64,000 nucleotides of DNA from the NCBI GenBank assembly GCA_002371625.1, contig DFFV01000098.1, positions 5,669-69,668 on the forward strand, written 5' to 3'. The stretch is from Ruminococcus sp. UBA3767 (GTDB lineage Bacteria; Bacillota; Clostridia; Oscillospirales; Ruminococcaceae). Shown here piece after piece: positions 35,097 to 43,841 of the stretch (its first letter is position 1; the number at the start of each line of letters is the position of its first letter). Made by a program: the position numbers and the translations under genes. The notes under the pieces were generated by a model. It was not told the DNA's origin. It saw only the letters and a program-made list of their open reading frames with translations, and searched no databases.

Positions 35097-35876
35097 TCAT
35101 ATTCGTATCTTTATCGAATCTCCCGAAACGGAAACACCCTTGCTGACTGATATAGGTATCTTCTGATCCTCGGTAAATCCGATAGTTTCACCGTCTTTGA
35201 GTTCAACATCCTCTGTGATGACATACTCAGCAATGGTATACATAAAGCTGAGCAGGTCGTTTGGTGCAAGCCTTGAACCGATGACCTCCATTTCCTCTCT
35301 GCCAAAGTATCTCATGCCTGATGTGAATGCGCAAACGCCGTTTTCATCCTTATACATACCGACATAGATATATATCGGCACAGGTGTTTCACCCTCAGCG
35401 ATAGTTTTGGCAAAGTTTATATAAAACTCCTTTTCATACACTGTGGGCGACTTATATATGCCTATCGCATTATCCAGCTTCATCAGGCAGCTTGCGACCT
35501 GTGCAAACAGCTCCTGCTGGTCGATAGGATCAAACTTGTTCATTACCGCAAGCATAACGTGAGCGCCGTGCTTTCTGACCTCGTCAGCGCCGTCTTTCCA
35601 GAGTATATTGCGCCTTGCGGCTTCAACTGCTTCATCGCCCGGTACGGGATTTGGCAGCAGAGAACAAGCAACCATCATATCATCTACCGTGAATACGAGC
35701 GCATCGTCCTTGACCTCGTCATCAGCGGTGATGTTCCAGTCATCTTTGAGCAGCTTTTTAAAGCGTGCCCAGTCCATATTGGCATCCTTATACAGAACAA
35801 ATCCCGCAAGAACGTTGCCCTCTCCCTCGGGTCTCTCCTGCTCGGGAGTATTCTCATTTATCTTTTCATCAGCCAT
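35097..35876 (-). CDS. DUF4261 domain protein
   Basis: 259 residues from the ATG at 35876, 7 bases after GGAGG. A charged N-terminal 25 residues (NENTPEQERPEGEG) precede the domain. The pattern LLPNPVPGDEAVEAARRN, then HVMLAVMNKFD and a late SFMYTIAEYVI segment matches what I know of DUF4261, a cytoplasmic family without a known function that is often grouped with SUKH/toxin-immunity-like proteins. No toxin gene is next to it. It shares an operon with the lipoprotein downstream. Confidence 0.75.
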   Translation of the reverse strand: MADEKINENTPEQERPEGEGNVLAGFVLYKDANMDWARFKKLLKDDWNITADDEVKDDALVFTVDDMMVACSLLPNPVPGDEAVEAARRNILWKDGADEVRKHGAHVMLAVMNKFDPIDQQELFAQVASCLMKLDNAIGIYKSPTVYEKEFYINFAKTIAEGETPVPIYIYVGMYKDENGVCAFTSGMRYFGREEMEVIGSRLAPNDLLSFMYTIAEYVITEDVELKDGETIGFTEDQKIPISVSKGVSVSGDSIKIRI

Positions 35877-35908
35877 TGTTATTCCTCCGATCATATTTAT
35901 ACTTTAAT

Positions 35909-35937
35909 ACTATAACACATTTCCGCAGAGATTTCAA
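35909..35937 (-). promoter_or_regulatory. Promoter of the DUF4261 gene
   Basis: Minus strand TTGAAA (35937-35932), 17 bases, TATAGT (35914-35909). Confidence 0.65.
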
Positions 35938-35995
35938 GTGCGCAGCAAAAGCAAATATACAGTTTACGGCTGATATGGCTGTGTTCGTTTTTTTC

Positions 35996-36024
35996 TTGAC
36001 GAAAACGTTTTAGTATGGTATAAT
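35996..36024 (+). promoter_or_regulatory. Promoter of the Nat-type ABC operon
   Basis: TTGACG (35996), 17 bases, TATAAT (36019). Confidence 0.8.
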
Positions 36025-36073
36025 GCTAAAGGGTAAAATCAGTCCCAAAAAATAATCAAGGGGGTAAAAGGAA

Positions 36074-36805
36074 TTGGAAGTCGTATTGGATGTTAAAGGA
36101 CTTTCCAAGCAGTACAAAAAGGGGATATACGCTTCGGAAAATGTTACCTTTCAGGTCAATAAGGGCGAGATATTTGCACTTATCGGACCTAACGGCGCAG
36201 GAAAGACAACTACGATCAGAATGATCTCCACGCTGCTCAAAGCAACCGAGGGCGATGCAACCGTGGACGGTCACAGCATTCTCACCGAGCCTGAAAAGGT
36301 AAGAGAGTGCATCACATATCTGCCCGATGAGGCGGGCGCTTACAAGACCATGAAGGGTATTGAGTACCTCAGGTTCATGGCAAGCATTTATGCAAAAAAC
36401 AAGAGCGATATTGAGGAATTCGTTAAAAGAGGAAGCGAGATATGCGAGCTGGGCGACAGGCTCAACGACAAGATCTCGAACTACTCAAGAGGTATGCAGA
36501 GAAAGCTGCTGCTGGCAAGAGCGATAATGTCAAAGCCTTCACTTGCTATACTTGACGAGCCTACCTCGGGACTTGACATAATCAATGCTCTTGAAATAAG
36601 AAGAATGATAAAGAAGCTGGCTGCCGAGGGAATGAGCTTTTTGCTTTCCTCGCACAATATGCTGGAGATAGAATATGTTTCCGACAGAGTCGGCATCATC
36701 TCAAAAGGTCACCTGCTGGAAGTGGGCACAGCCAAAGAGCTGGTCGATAAATACGGCGTAAAGAACCTTGAGGAAGTTTTTGAAAAGGTGGTGGCTGTAC
36801 GATGA
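36074..36805 (+). CDS. ABC transporter ATP-binding protein (NatA-like)
   Basis: 243 residues. Walker A is GPNGAGKTT (38-46), the signature is YSRGMQRKL in place of LSGGQ, Walker B is LAILDEPTSGLD, and the switch His is in LLSSHNML. This is the NatA/CcmA-like branch that works with ABC-2 permeases such as NatB (sodium or drug export). The start is probably TTG at 36074, behind GGGGGTAAAAGGAA; no ATG is available before the Walker A strand. It overlaps the permease by four bases (ATGA), so the two are translationally coupled. Confidence 0.9.
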   Translation: MEVVLDVKGLSKQYKKGIYASENVTFQVNKGEIFALIGPNGAGKTTTIRMISTLLKATEGDATVDGHSILTEPEKVRECITYLPDEAGAYKTMKGIEYLRFMASIYAKNKSDIEEFVKRGSEICELGDRLNDKISNYSRGMQRKLLLARAIMSKPSLAILDEPTSGLDIINALEIRRMIKKLAAEGMSFLLSSHNMLEIEYVSDRVGIISKGHLLEVGTAKELVDKYGVKNLEEVFEKVVAVR

Positions 36806-38118
36806 AATTCTCGATACTTTTAAGAAAAGAGCTTAAAGAGATGCTCAGCGTTACGACTATCGCCACGATGTTCCTTATGGTATTTGTGCTGATATTCGCA
36901 GGCAAGGCGATGTCCAAGGCGGTGGACGATGTAAAGAAGGACGCTAACTCGATAACTATATGCGACCAGGACAAAACAGAGTTCACCAAAATGATGCTGG
37001 ACGTTATGAGCAAAATGGAAGATATTGATGTGAACAAGGTCGATATACAGTCTGATGATTACACCAAGGAGCTTAAAGACTCGGATTACAAGAGCGTTGT
37101 CATCATTCCAAAGGGCTTTACCGAGCAGGTAAAAAAGCGTGAGGTCGCAACGGTCAAGTTCGCTCAGAGAATGACCTCTATCGCTACCTTCTCAAACATC
37201 AGCACAGGCTCGCAGATAGCTTTGCAGATGCTCCAGAAGGGTATAAAGTCAACTATCTACGCTGAGGAGCAGCTCGATCAGAAAGCTATCAAGCAGCTTG
37301 AAGATCCTATCAAGCTGGAAGAGTACACGGTAGTTTCCGATAAACAGGATCAGGTAGCAAGCGGCACTGTAATGAGCATCATGCAGTCGCAGTCAATGCT
37401 GATACCTATCATCATGTTCCTGCTCATCATGTATTCCTCACAGATGATAATGGGTGCTATCTCAACAGAGAAGCTGGATAAAACACTTGAAACTCTGCTT
37501 TCGTCACCTGTTTCAAGGCTTTCGGTCATCTCCGCAAAAATGCTTTCCGCAGCTATCGTTGCTGCACTTCAGGCAGCGGTCTATATGTTCGGTATGAACA
37601 AGATGATGGACGGCATCACAGGCGGAATGACCAACGACAAGAACTATGATGAGATCCTCAAAAATCTCGGACTGACAATGAATGTCGGTGATTACATTCT
37701 CGTCGGTGCGCAGATGTTTATGACGATACTTATCGTTCTTTCGGTATCTATCATTCTCGGTGCGCTTGCAAAGGACGCAAAGAGTGCTCAGACACTCCAG
37801 CTGCCTATCATGCTGCTGGCAATGGTACCTTACTTCGTTACAATGTTCATCGATGTCAAGACGGCTTCGCCTGTCATCAAGTATGTTACTATGGCGATAC
37901 CGTTCACACATTCATTTATCGCTAATCAGAACGTTATGTTCGGTGACTACACGACCTACTTCATCGGACTTGCCTACCAGTTCGTACTGCTGTGCGTATG
38001 TATGTTCCTCGCTTTGAGATTGTTCATGAGCGACAAGATATTTACACTCACGCTTGGCGGAAAGAAGAAAAAGAGCGGCGGTCTGTTCGGCAAGAAAGAG
38101 ACCACCTACGAGGACTGA
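36802..38118 (+). CDS. ABC-2 type permease (NatB-like)
   Basis: 438 residues. One membrane segment lies near 15-33, followed by a soluble external domain to about 190 and then five or six segments between 195 and 415. The charged C-terminal tail (GGKKKKSGG) is cytoplasmic. This is the NatB/YhaP layout. It probably exports sodium ions or a hydrophobic drug together with the preceding ATPase; the substrate cannot be read. Both genes end at the strong bidirectional terminator that follows. Confidence 0.88.
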   Translation: MKFSILLRKELKEMLSVTTIATMFLMVFVLIFAGKAMSKAVDDVKKDANSITICDQDKTEFTKMMLDVMSKMEDIDVNKVDIQSDDYTKELKDSDYKSVVIIPKGFTEQVKKREVATVKFAQRMTSIATFSNISTGSQIALQMLQKGIKSTIYAEEQLDQKAIKQLEDPIKLEEYTVVSDKQDQVASGTVMSIMQSQSMLIPIIMFLLIMYSSQMIMGAISTEKLDKTLETLLSSPVSRLSVISAKMLSAAIVAALQAAVYMFGMNKMMDGITGGMTNDKNYDEILKNLGLTMNVGDYILVGAQMFMTILIVLSVSIILGALAKDAKSAQTLQLPIMLLAMVPYFVTMFIDVKTASPVIKYVTMAIPFTHSFIANQNVMFGDYTTYFIGLAYQFVLLCVCMFLALRLFMSDKIFTLTLGGKKKKSGGLFGKKETTYED

Positions 38119-38129
38119 TCTGATAATAC

Positions 38130-38165
38130 AAAGTGCGCAAGGTAAATCACCCTGCGCACTTTTTG
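38130..38165. terminator. Bidirectional terminator
   Basis: Stem AAAGTGCGCA/TGCGCACTTT with an inner GGT/ACC pairing, then TTTTG on the plus strand. The vWA gene converges from the other side. Confidence 0.85.
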
Positions 38166-38173
38166 TTTTATTC

Positions 38174-40510
38174 TTAATGTTCCTTAACGTCGCTGAACAT
38201 GATACCTACCTGCTTGCCCTCATAGCTTGCAGAATATGCAAAATCCGTTTTAGCTACGCTTGCCTTGCCGTTATTGAAATCGAGCTTGCATATCATCTTC
38301 TTTTCGATGTATATTTCCTTTTTCTCATCGGGATAGTTATTATCATACACCTGAAGGATGAATTTTCTGTGGCAGATAGAATCCTGGATAAGTCCTATCG
38401 CATTCACTGTATGCGAATCTGCTATGGTAACTATTGCGGGAACGCCCATTCCAAGCTGGTTCTTGAGCCTTTCAAAGCCCTCGCCCGACAGCTTGTATTC
38501 GTCCTTTTCATCGTCCCACTGCAATGCGTTGAGCCTGTACAGTGCCTGTGCAAACTGTGCGGCATCGTGAGAATATCCCTTTTCTATCTTATCATAGGAA
38601 CCTGCTATATCCATTGCGAGCAGGTCAACGCTTTTCCATTTGAGGTTAGAGCCTTCAACAGCTGAATTCTTCACCGACCAGCCCTTGCTCATAGCATCGT
38701 TGTAGCTGTCCTTTTCTATTTCCAGCTTGTCTCCGCCCGATGAATAATCAAGATACTGCCTTACATCAGAATACTTTCCGCTGAACAGGTCATCATTCAC
38801 CGAATGCAGCTCCTTGCGGCTGTCGTATTTCTTTCCGAACTCGGTATCCGTAAGGTCATAGCCCTTTGCGCTCACCTTCTGATCGCTGTCGTCCTTAGGC
38901 GATATATCTCCCAGCTTGGTCTGCAAAGCACCTATGTACCAATCTCTTACCATGACCGCCATACCAAAGTCAACACTGGTCGTGGTAGAGGTCCTGAAAT
39001 TCCTGAAAGCAAAACCGTTCTTTTGGGGATCAAAACCTGTATTGAACAGCGAATAGCCCTTAACATCGTCCTTTCCGCTGTAAGTAACTATCTCGTAGTT
39101 CAGCGTGGTAACGATACTTTTATGAACGTCATCAAGTGCGCTTGCATCAGAAGCGGCATAATACTTGCCTCTTGTGCCTGTTGCGAGCTTATTGAGCCAC
39201 TCTCTGTCAACGTCACGCCCAAGGCCTACAGTAAGAACGATTATGTTTTTGCTGTTTGCCTGCTTTATAAGCTCCTCTATCGCTGCGCCGCCCGTTTCAT
39301 CGGATTCTCCGTCGGTAAGCATAACGATGATGTTTGAATACTTGGTATCCGGCTTATCCTTGAACTCGTTGATACAGTTTCTCAGCGCTGTCTGCGAATG
39401 TGTGCCGTTGAACACTTCTTTGTCGTTTTTTATCTTGCTCAGCGCATCGCCCATAGCCTTTTTATCGGTCGTGAAATCCTGCAGCTTGGTGTATGTGCCG
39501 GTAAACTTGCTTACTGCGACCTGTGTGCCATCTTCAAATCTTCCGATAAGGCTCTGTGCAAATGAAAGGCGCTTGAAATCAACGTCATTCTCCGTTGAGC
39601 CTGCACACATACTTTCAGGATACATCGAGCCTGAATTGTCTATCAGGAAGCATACCCTTGTAACAGAGGTCTGGTTTACCGTTTTTTCAACGCCGACCAC
39701 ATAAGTGCCCAGCTCTTTTATCTCAGCCGATACTGTGCTGTTTTGTATATCCGTCTTTGAACTGAGCTTGGTATAGGTCTTTTTCTCAACATCAAACTTC
39801 AGCACCGAAAGGTCAAACAGCGAAAGCCCCATGTTCTTTATCATATTGCTGTCGACCTTGAATGTCAGCTTTGCACTTTCAAGTGCGTTATCGGAATAAA
39901 CGCTGTACACCTTTGATACAACGCTGGTATTTGTGGAAATTCCCACAAGCCCCAGCTCTTCCAGCGAGACCTCCGCCGCATTGGCACTGCCCTCGATAGT
40001 AAGAGTTACATCTCCCTCTTTCTTTTCTATCGTCATCGTGCGCTTGGCATCCTCGGTCTTTCCGTCAGTCTTGGGGTTGAGCGGATCAAGTCCTGCGATA
40101 AGCTCGTATCCGTCAAGTATCCCGTCATTGTCAGAATCGTTTCTCAGCGGATCTGTGCCCAGCTTCAGCTCATCGCCGTCGCTGATGCCGTCGCCGTCGG
40201 TATCCTCGTTCTGTATATTCGTACCGCTGCTTTTTTCATCCTCATTTCTCACTCCGTCGGTATCCCAGTCTCCGTTCGGGCGGAACTCCGCCTCCTTGAA
40301 CATCGAAGTGATATCGAACTGAGCCATAGAAGATTTAGCCGCATCTATCTCCCTGCTTCTTTTTATCAGCAGGCTGATCACAAAATATGCCGCTATAACA
40401 AGCACCACGAACACTATAAAAGCAATGATCTTCATTCGCTTTTTCCGTGCGCTAAGATACATACTGCGCACAAAAGCATCATGTGCATCCATGTTCTTTT
40501 TGTTACTCAA
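38174..40510 (-). CDS. Membrane-anchored von Willebrand factor A protein with TSP3-like calcium repeats
   Basis: 778 residues. A basic cytoplasmic tail of about 27 residues is followed by one membrane helix (28-48) and an external part. Residues 75-155 carry DxDGDGxxD repeats (DWDTDGVRNEDE, DTDGDGISDGDE, DSDNDGILDGYE) of the thrombospondin-type-3 class. They are not dockerins, lacking the duplicated 22-residue pattern. A vWA domain begins near residue 285 with MIDAS DNSGSMYP and a later TDGESDETGG. The C-terminal 250 residues are a domain I do not recognise. The TTG at 40510 is the likeliest start but its ribosome site is weak; an ATG at 40492 is the alternative. It may mediate calcium-dependent binding at the cell surface. 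Confidence 0.88.
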   Translation of the reverse strand: MSNKKNMDAHDAFVRSMYLSARKKRMKIIAFIVFVVLVIAAYFVISLLIKRSREIDAAKSSMAQFDITSMFKEAEFRPNGDWDTDGVRNEDEKSSGTNIQNEDTDGDGISDGDELKLGTDPLRNDSDNDGILDGYELIAGLDPLNPKTDGKTEDAKRTMTIEKKEGDVTLTIEGSANAAEVSLEELGLVGISTNTSVVSKVYSVYSDNALESAKLTFKVDSNMIKNMGLSLFDLSVLKFDVEKKTYTKLSSKTDIQNSTVSAEIKELGTYVVGVEKTVNQTSVTRVCFLIDNSGSMYPESMCAGSTENDVDFKRLSFAQSLIGRFEDGTQVAVSKFTGTYTKLQDFTTDKKAMGDALSKIKNDKEVFNGTHSQTALRNCINEFKDKPDTKYSNIIVMLTDGESDETGGAAIEELIKQANSKNIIVLTVGLGRDVDREWLNKLATGTRGKYYAASDASALDDVHKSIVTTLNYEIVTYSGKDDVKGYSLFNTGFDPQKNGFAFRNFRTSTTTSVDFGMAVMVRDWYIGALQTKLGDISPKDDSDQKVSAKGYDLTDTEFGKKYDSRKELHSVNDDLFSGKYSDVRQYLDYSSGGDKLEIEKDSYNDAMSKGWSVKNSAVEGSNLKWKSVDLLAMDIAGSYDKIEKGYSHDAAQFAQALYRLNALQWDDEKDEYKLSGEGFERLKNQLGMGVPAIVTIADSHTVNAIGLIQDSICHRKFILQVYDNNYPDEKKEIYIEKKMICKLDFNNGKASVAKTDFAYSASYEGKQVGIMFSDVKEH

Positions 40511-40585
40511 ACCCTAAACGACCTCCCTGAAGTTCATTCCTTAAAAAGCTGCGCCTCAGCATTTTGCATAGCACAGCTGCGTAAA

Positions 40586-40609
40586 AATAAGGGGGATTTC
40601 CCCCTTATT
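40586..40609. other. Perfect hairpin overlapping the vWA promoter
   Basis: AATAAGGGGG/CCCCCTTATT with a 4-base loop, followed on the minus strand by TTTTTAC. It sits exactly where transcription of the vWA gene should start, so it may be an operator or a terminator of read-through. Confidence 0.5.
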
Positions 40610-40611
40610 GA

Positions 40612-40640
40612 ATTTTATCACAATCATTGTCCCTTTTCAA
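40612..40640 (-). promoter_or_regulatory. Promoter of the vWA gene
   Basis: Minus strand TTGAAA (40640-40635), 17 bases, TAAAAT (40617-40612). Confidence 0.5.
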
Positions 40641-40840
40641 GACGATATTTTGTACAAATTTCTCTATACTATTATATACAACTGCGATAATTGGATACGC
40701 TTTTATAACTATTGTAACGTTTTTTAATAAACGAATACCGCCTTTTTACGCATTATTATGCTCTGAATTTGTTTTTTCTTTTTAAATGTACAAATTCAGG
40801 CCTTTTTCATTGTGCAAAATTACAAAGATGAAAAAAGCGG
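40641..40840. other. AT-rich spacer between divergent vWA and AAA genes
   Basis: About 200 bases without a gene. The only structure is an imperfect inverted repeat CTGAATTTG/CAAATTCAG near 40763-40800. Confidence 0.3.
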
Positions 40841-40869
40841 TTGACATAATTTTGTTATTAGTGTATAAT
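40841..40869 (+). promoter_or_regulatory. Consensus promoter of the AAA ATPase gene
   Basis: TTGACA (40841), 17 bases, TATAAT (40864): full consensus. The leader is about 85 bases long and ends in AAAGGGG before the ATG. Confidence 0.9.
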
Positions 40870-40961
40870 GTTTTTGTTAAAACTTATGTTGGCACAGCAG
40901 GCGCTCATATCGGTGTGATTGCCGCTTAAATGCCGTGCATAATGCGTAAAGGGGTTTTGTT

Positions 40962-42494
40962 ATGAACATAAAAGAAGCTAAAGAGCAAATCAAGAACGCC
41001 ATTACCGCTTATCTTATCAAGGATGAGTTCGGCGACTACAAGATCAGTATCGAGCATCAGCGCCCTGTATTTCTCCTTGGTGCCCCCGGTATCGGTAAAA
41101 CCGCTATCATGGAGCAGATCGCACAGGAAACAGGACTCAACCTGATCTCATACTCGATGGCTCACCAGACAAGAGAATCTGCAATGGGACTTCCCAACAT
41201 CGTTACCAGAAACTATATCGGTAAAGATGAGCAGGTTTCAGAGTACACAATGAGTGAGATCATTGCAAACATCTATAACACTATGGAAGATACAGGTATC
41301 CGTGAGGGTATCCTGTTCCTGGACGAGATCAACTGCGTGTCCACATCGCTGGCACCTATCATGCTCCAGTTCCTTCAGTACAAGATCTTCGGTCTGCATC
41401 AGATCCCGCCCGGATGGGTAATCGTTACAGCAGGTAACCCGCCTGAGTACAACAGATCTGTTGTTGAATTCGATATGGCTACATGGGACCGTTTCAAGAG
41501 AGTTGACTGCGAAGCTGTTCTGCCTATCTGGATGGAGTATGCTTACTATGCAGGCGTTCATCCATGCATCATGACCTATCTCAAGCTCCATCCGGAGCAT
41601 TACTATCTGGTTCACCCGGATGTAAAGGAGATAGTTACATCCCGTGCATGGGAAGACCTTTCTGAGATGATGCAGCTTTATGAAGAGCTGGGTATTCCTG
41701 TTGACGAGACTCTTATTGCACAGTATCTGCAGAAGGACGAGGTGCACCAGGGCTTCGCTGCTTTCTATGATGTATTCAACACATACCGTGACAAGTATGA
41801 TATAGACGCTATCCTTGAGGGACAGATCACTCAGCAGAACGTTGACGATTTCAATGTTGCTGAAGGACCTGAAAAGGTCGCTGTTATGCTGCTGCTCATC
41901 GACAGCGTAACTTACACCATGAGAAGCTGTATCCAGATGGAAAAGATGATAAGACAGATCCATCCTATGCTGGAGGATACTGTTATCAAGATCAACAGCG
42001 GTCTTTCTTCGAGACAGGTGCTCACCGAGCATATCATGAACACTGATAAGAATCTTGAAAAGGCTATCCGTGCAAGAAACATCTCGCCTTCCAACAAGAA
42101 GATACAGCACTGGATCCTGCACAACCTGTATTCTTACATTGATAAGTGTACAAATGAGGGTAACGATAACAAGAAAAAGTGTACTCAGATCCTTCAGAAT
42201 GCTTTCAACAAGCTGCTCATCGCTGCTAAGACAGTTACTCAGCAGTCTATGGACGGACTTGAGAATATGTTCAGATTCTATGAGTATGCCTGCGGCGCAG
42301 ACAGCAAAGAGGTAAAGAGACTTATAAAGGAGCTCAAGACCAATGTTCATACCACAGACTTTATCACAAAGTATGGTTCAGAGCACTTCTACCAGCTCGC
42401 AGGTGAGCCTGTTCAGCAGCCTACCTACAACAACCTCTATGAGCTTAATCTTGAGGATTGTCTTGAAGAGGACGAATTCCTCGGTCAGCCGTAA
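40962..42494 (+). CDS. MoxR-like AAA+ ATPase
   Basis: 510 residues. Walker A is GAPGIGKTA (40-48), Walker B is ILFLDE (117-122), sensor 1 is N159 in TAGNPPEYN and an arginine finger candidate lies in WDRFKRV (177-180). The remaining 300 residues are helical without a named domain. MoxR/CbbQ/GvpN-type ATPases remodel protein complexes, often with a von Willebrand A partner, and a vWA protein is divergently encoded here. Codon use is unlike the neighbours: Ile is nearly always ATC, and Gly and Arg are often GGT and CGT, which with the consensus promoter suggests high expression. Confidence 0.88.
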   Translation: MNIKEAKEQIKNAITAYLIKDEFGDYKISIEHQRPVFLLGAPGIGKTAIMEQIAQETGLNLISYSMAHQTRESAMGLPNIVTRNYIGKDEQVSEYTMSEIIANIYNTMEDTGIREGILFLDEINCVSTSLAPIMLQFLQYKIFGLHQIPPGWVIVTAGNPPEYNRSVVEFDMATWDRFKRVDCEAVLPIWMEYAYYAGVHPCIMTYLKLHPEHYYLVHPDVKEIVTSRAWEDLSEMMQLYEELGIPVDETLIAQYLQKDEVHQGFAAFYDVFNTYRDKYDIDAILEGQITQQNVDDFNVAEGPEKVAVMLLLIDSVTYTMRSCIQMEKMIRQIHPMLEDTVIKINSGLSSRQVLTEHIMNTDKNLEKAIRARNISPSNKKIQHWILHNLYSYIDKCTNEGNDNKKKCTQILQNAFNKLLIAAKTVTQQSMDGLENMFRFYEYACGADSKEVKRLIKELKTNVHTTDFITKYGSEHFYQLAGEPVQQPTYNNLYELNLEDCLEEDEFLGQP

Positions 42495-42534
42495 TTTTTA
42501 GCTGATATACTCAGAGCTATCATAAAATCATCAC

Positions 42535-42582
42535 AATATGAAGATATCATTTAGTCATTGAAGTGATATCTTCATATTTTTT
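42535..42582 (+). terminator. Terminator of the AAA ATPase gene
   Basis: A 15-base perfect stem (AATATGAAGATATCA and its complement) with a 14-base loop, followed by T-rich sequence. Confidence 0.9.
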
Positions 42583-42721
42583 CTTCATATTTTTCTAAAC
42601 TTCCTTTAGCAAAGATCCACGGTTTATATGCCGTGGTTTTTTGCTGTTGCCAAAGATTGCTGAAACAGGCGCAAAAACTATGTATAAATCAAGGAACGAC
42701 AACAAAAACTATTCTTAACAC

Positions 42722-42749
42722 TTGACTTTTCAGGCAGATATGATATAAT
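42722..42749 (+). promoter_or_regulatory. Promoter of the Bax-inhibitor-1-like gene
   Basis: TTGACT (42722), 16 bases, TATAAT (42744). Confidence 0.75.
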
Positions 42750-42781
42750 TAGCCTAAAGCTCAAAGAAAGGGAGAATGTGT

Positions 42782-43783
42782 ATGAATTTTACCAACGGCA
42801 ACAACAATAACGGTTATAACAATGGTTACAATAATGGTTATAACAACGGTTACAACAACGGAAACACGCAGTTCAACCAAAGTATGTTCAACAACGGGGG
42901 ACAAAACTACAACGGTTATAATAACGGCTTCAATAACGGCTTTAATTATAACAACAATTATAATCAGAGCAGACCGAACACTGCGCAGGCATCATTTATG
43001 GATTCATTTGCCAATCCAAGAGTAAAGGGACTTTCCAAGCATATCGGTGAGGCAAGCGATTCAGGCGTTTCAACTTTCGGAGGCATCGCTGCCAAGACAG
43101 TTTATCTGGTGCTCGTATTTGCACTCGGCCTTGCCGCTTTCTTCTATCTGCATTACTATTTCGGCAAAACAGGCACAGCTGACGGACAGCTGCTTTATCC
43201 GCAGGAGTATCCTATTCTTGTAGGAGCTGCGATACTTGCTCTTGTTTCGGGATTAGTTACCGCATTCGCACCAAGAACGACAGCATTTTTCGGAACTATC
43301 TACTGCGTGTGCATGGGTTACATGGTAACATGGACATCATACACTTATGCTGCACAGTACAAGGGCATCGTTTATGAAGCACTCGGACTTACTCTGCTTA
43401 TCATCGGCGTTCTTACAGTGCTTTACTCAAAGGGTGTAATAAGAGTTACGGGAAGATTCAGAAAGGTAGTTTATACCACGCTTATCGTTTCGGTACTCGG
43501 CGGACTTATCTTCGCTCTGATGGCGTGGCTCGCACCTAACTCAGGTATAGTTTCTGCTATCATAAAGGTGAATAACGGCCCTATCGGTATCGTGTTCGCA
43601 GTACTCGGCGTAATGCTCGCTTCGGCTGTGCTCACCTGCGATTTTGACAACGCAGCTAAAACAGTTGAAATGGGGCTTCCAAAGACTTATGAATGGGCTG
43701 CCAGCTTCGGACTTGTTACAGGTGTTATCTATCTGTACCTCAAGGTCCTCCAGCTGCTTGCAAGGATACAGAACAACAAATAA
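42782..43783 (+). CDS. Bax-inhibitor-1/YccA-family membrane protein with Asn/Gly/Tyr-repeat N-terminus
   Basis: 333 residues from the ATG at 42782, 7 bases after AAAGGGAG; an ATG two codons earlier is too close. The first 70 residues are tandem NNGYNNGY/NNGFNNGF repeats rich in Asn, Gly and Tyr, a low-complexity tail probably on the cytoplasmic side. The rest holds seven membrane segments between about 95 and 330. The C-terminal signature CDFDN...EWAASFGLVTG..YLYLKVLQLL matches the YccA-like Bax inhibitor-1 family, whose members are linked to ion leak and membrane-protein quality control. The tail is an unusual addition to the family. Confidence 0.85.
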   Translation: MNFTNGNNNNGYNNGYNNGYNNGYNNGNTQFNQSMFNNGGQNYNGYNNGFNNGFNYNNNYNQSRPNTAQASFMDSFANPRVKGLSKHIGEASDSGVSTFGGIAAKTVYLVLVFALGLAAFFYLHYYFGKTGTADGQLLYPQEYPILVGAAILALVSGLVTAFAPRTTAFFGTIYCVCMGYMVTWTSYTYAAQYKGIVYEALGLTLLIIGVLTVLYSKGVIRVTGRFRKVVYTTLIVSVLGGLIFALMAWLAPNSGIVSAIIKVNNGPIGIVFAVLGVMLASAVLTCDFDNAAKTVEMGLPKTYEWAASFGLVTGVIYLYLKVLQLLARIQNNK

Positions 43784-43798
43784 TATATTGCCAAGACA

Positions 43799-43837
43799 AC
43801 AACAAGGTGCTCACGCTAAATGAGCACCTTGTTTTTT
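43799..43837. terminator. Terminator between converging genes
   Basis: A 13-base stem AACAAGGTGCTCA/TGAGCACCTTGTT with a seven-base loop, then TTTT on the plus side. Confidence 0.85.
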
Positions 43838-43841
43838 GCCT

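Noticed and set aside
38160-38185. A CTTAA-N5-CTTAA pair resembling the operator at 17949
   Set aside because: The spacing is 10 rather than 11 bp, it lies at the end of the vWA gene and there is no promoter after it.
40100-40290. Dockerin in the vWA protein
   Set aside because: The DxDGDG repeats follow the thrombospondin-type-3 spacing and lack the duplicated 22-residue dockerin pattern.
41238-42350. A 370-codon frame antisense to the AAA ATPase gene
   Set aside because: It mirrors the strongly biased codon use of the ATPase gene, has no ribosome site and shows no domain.
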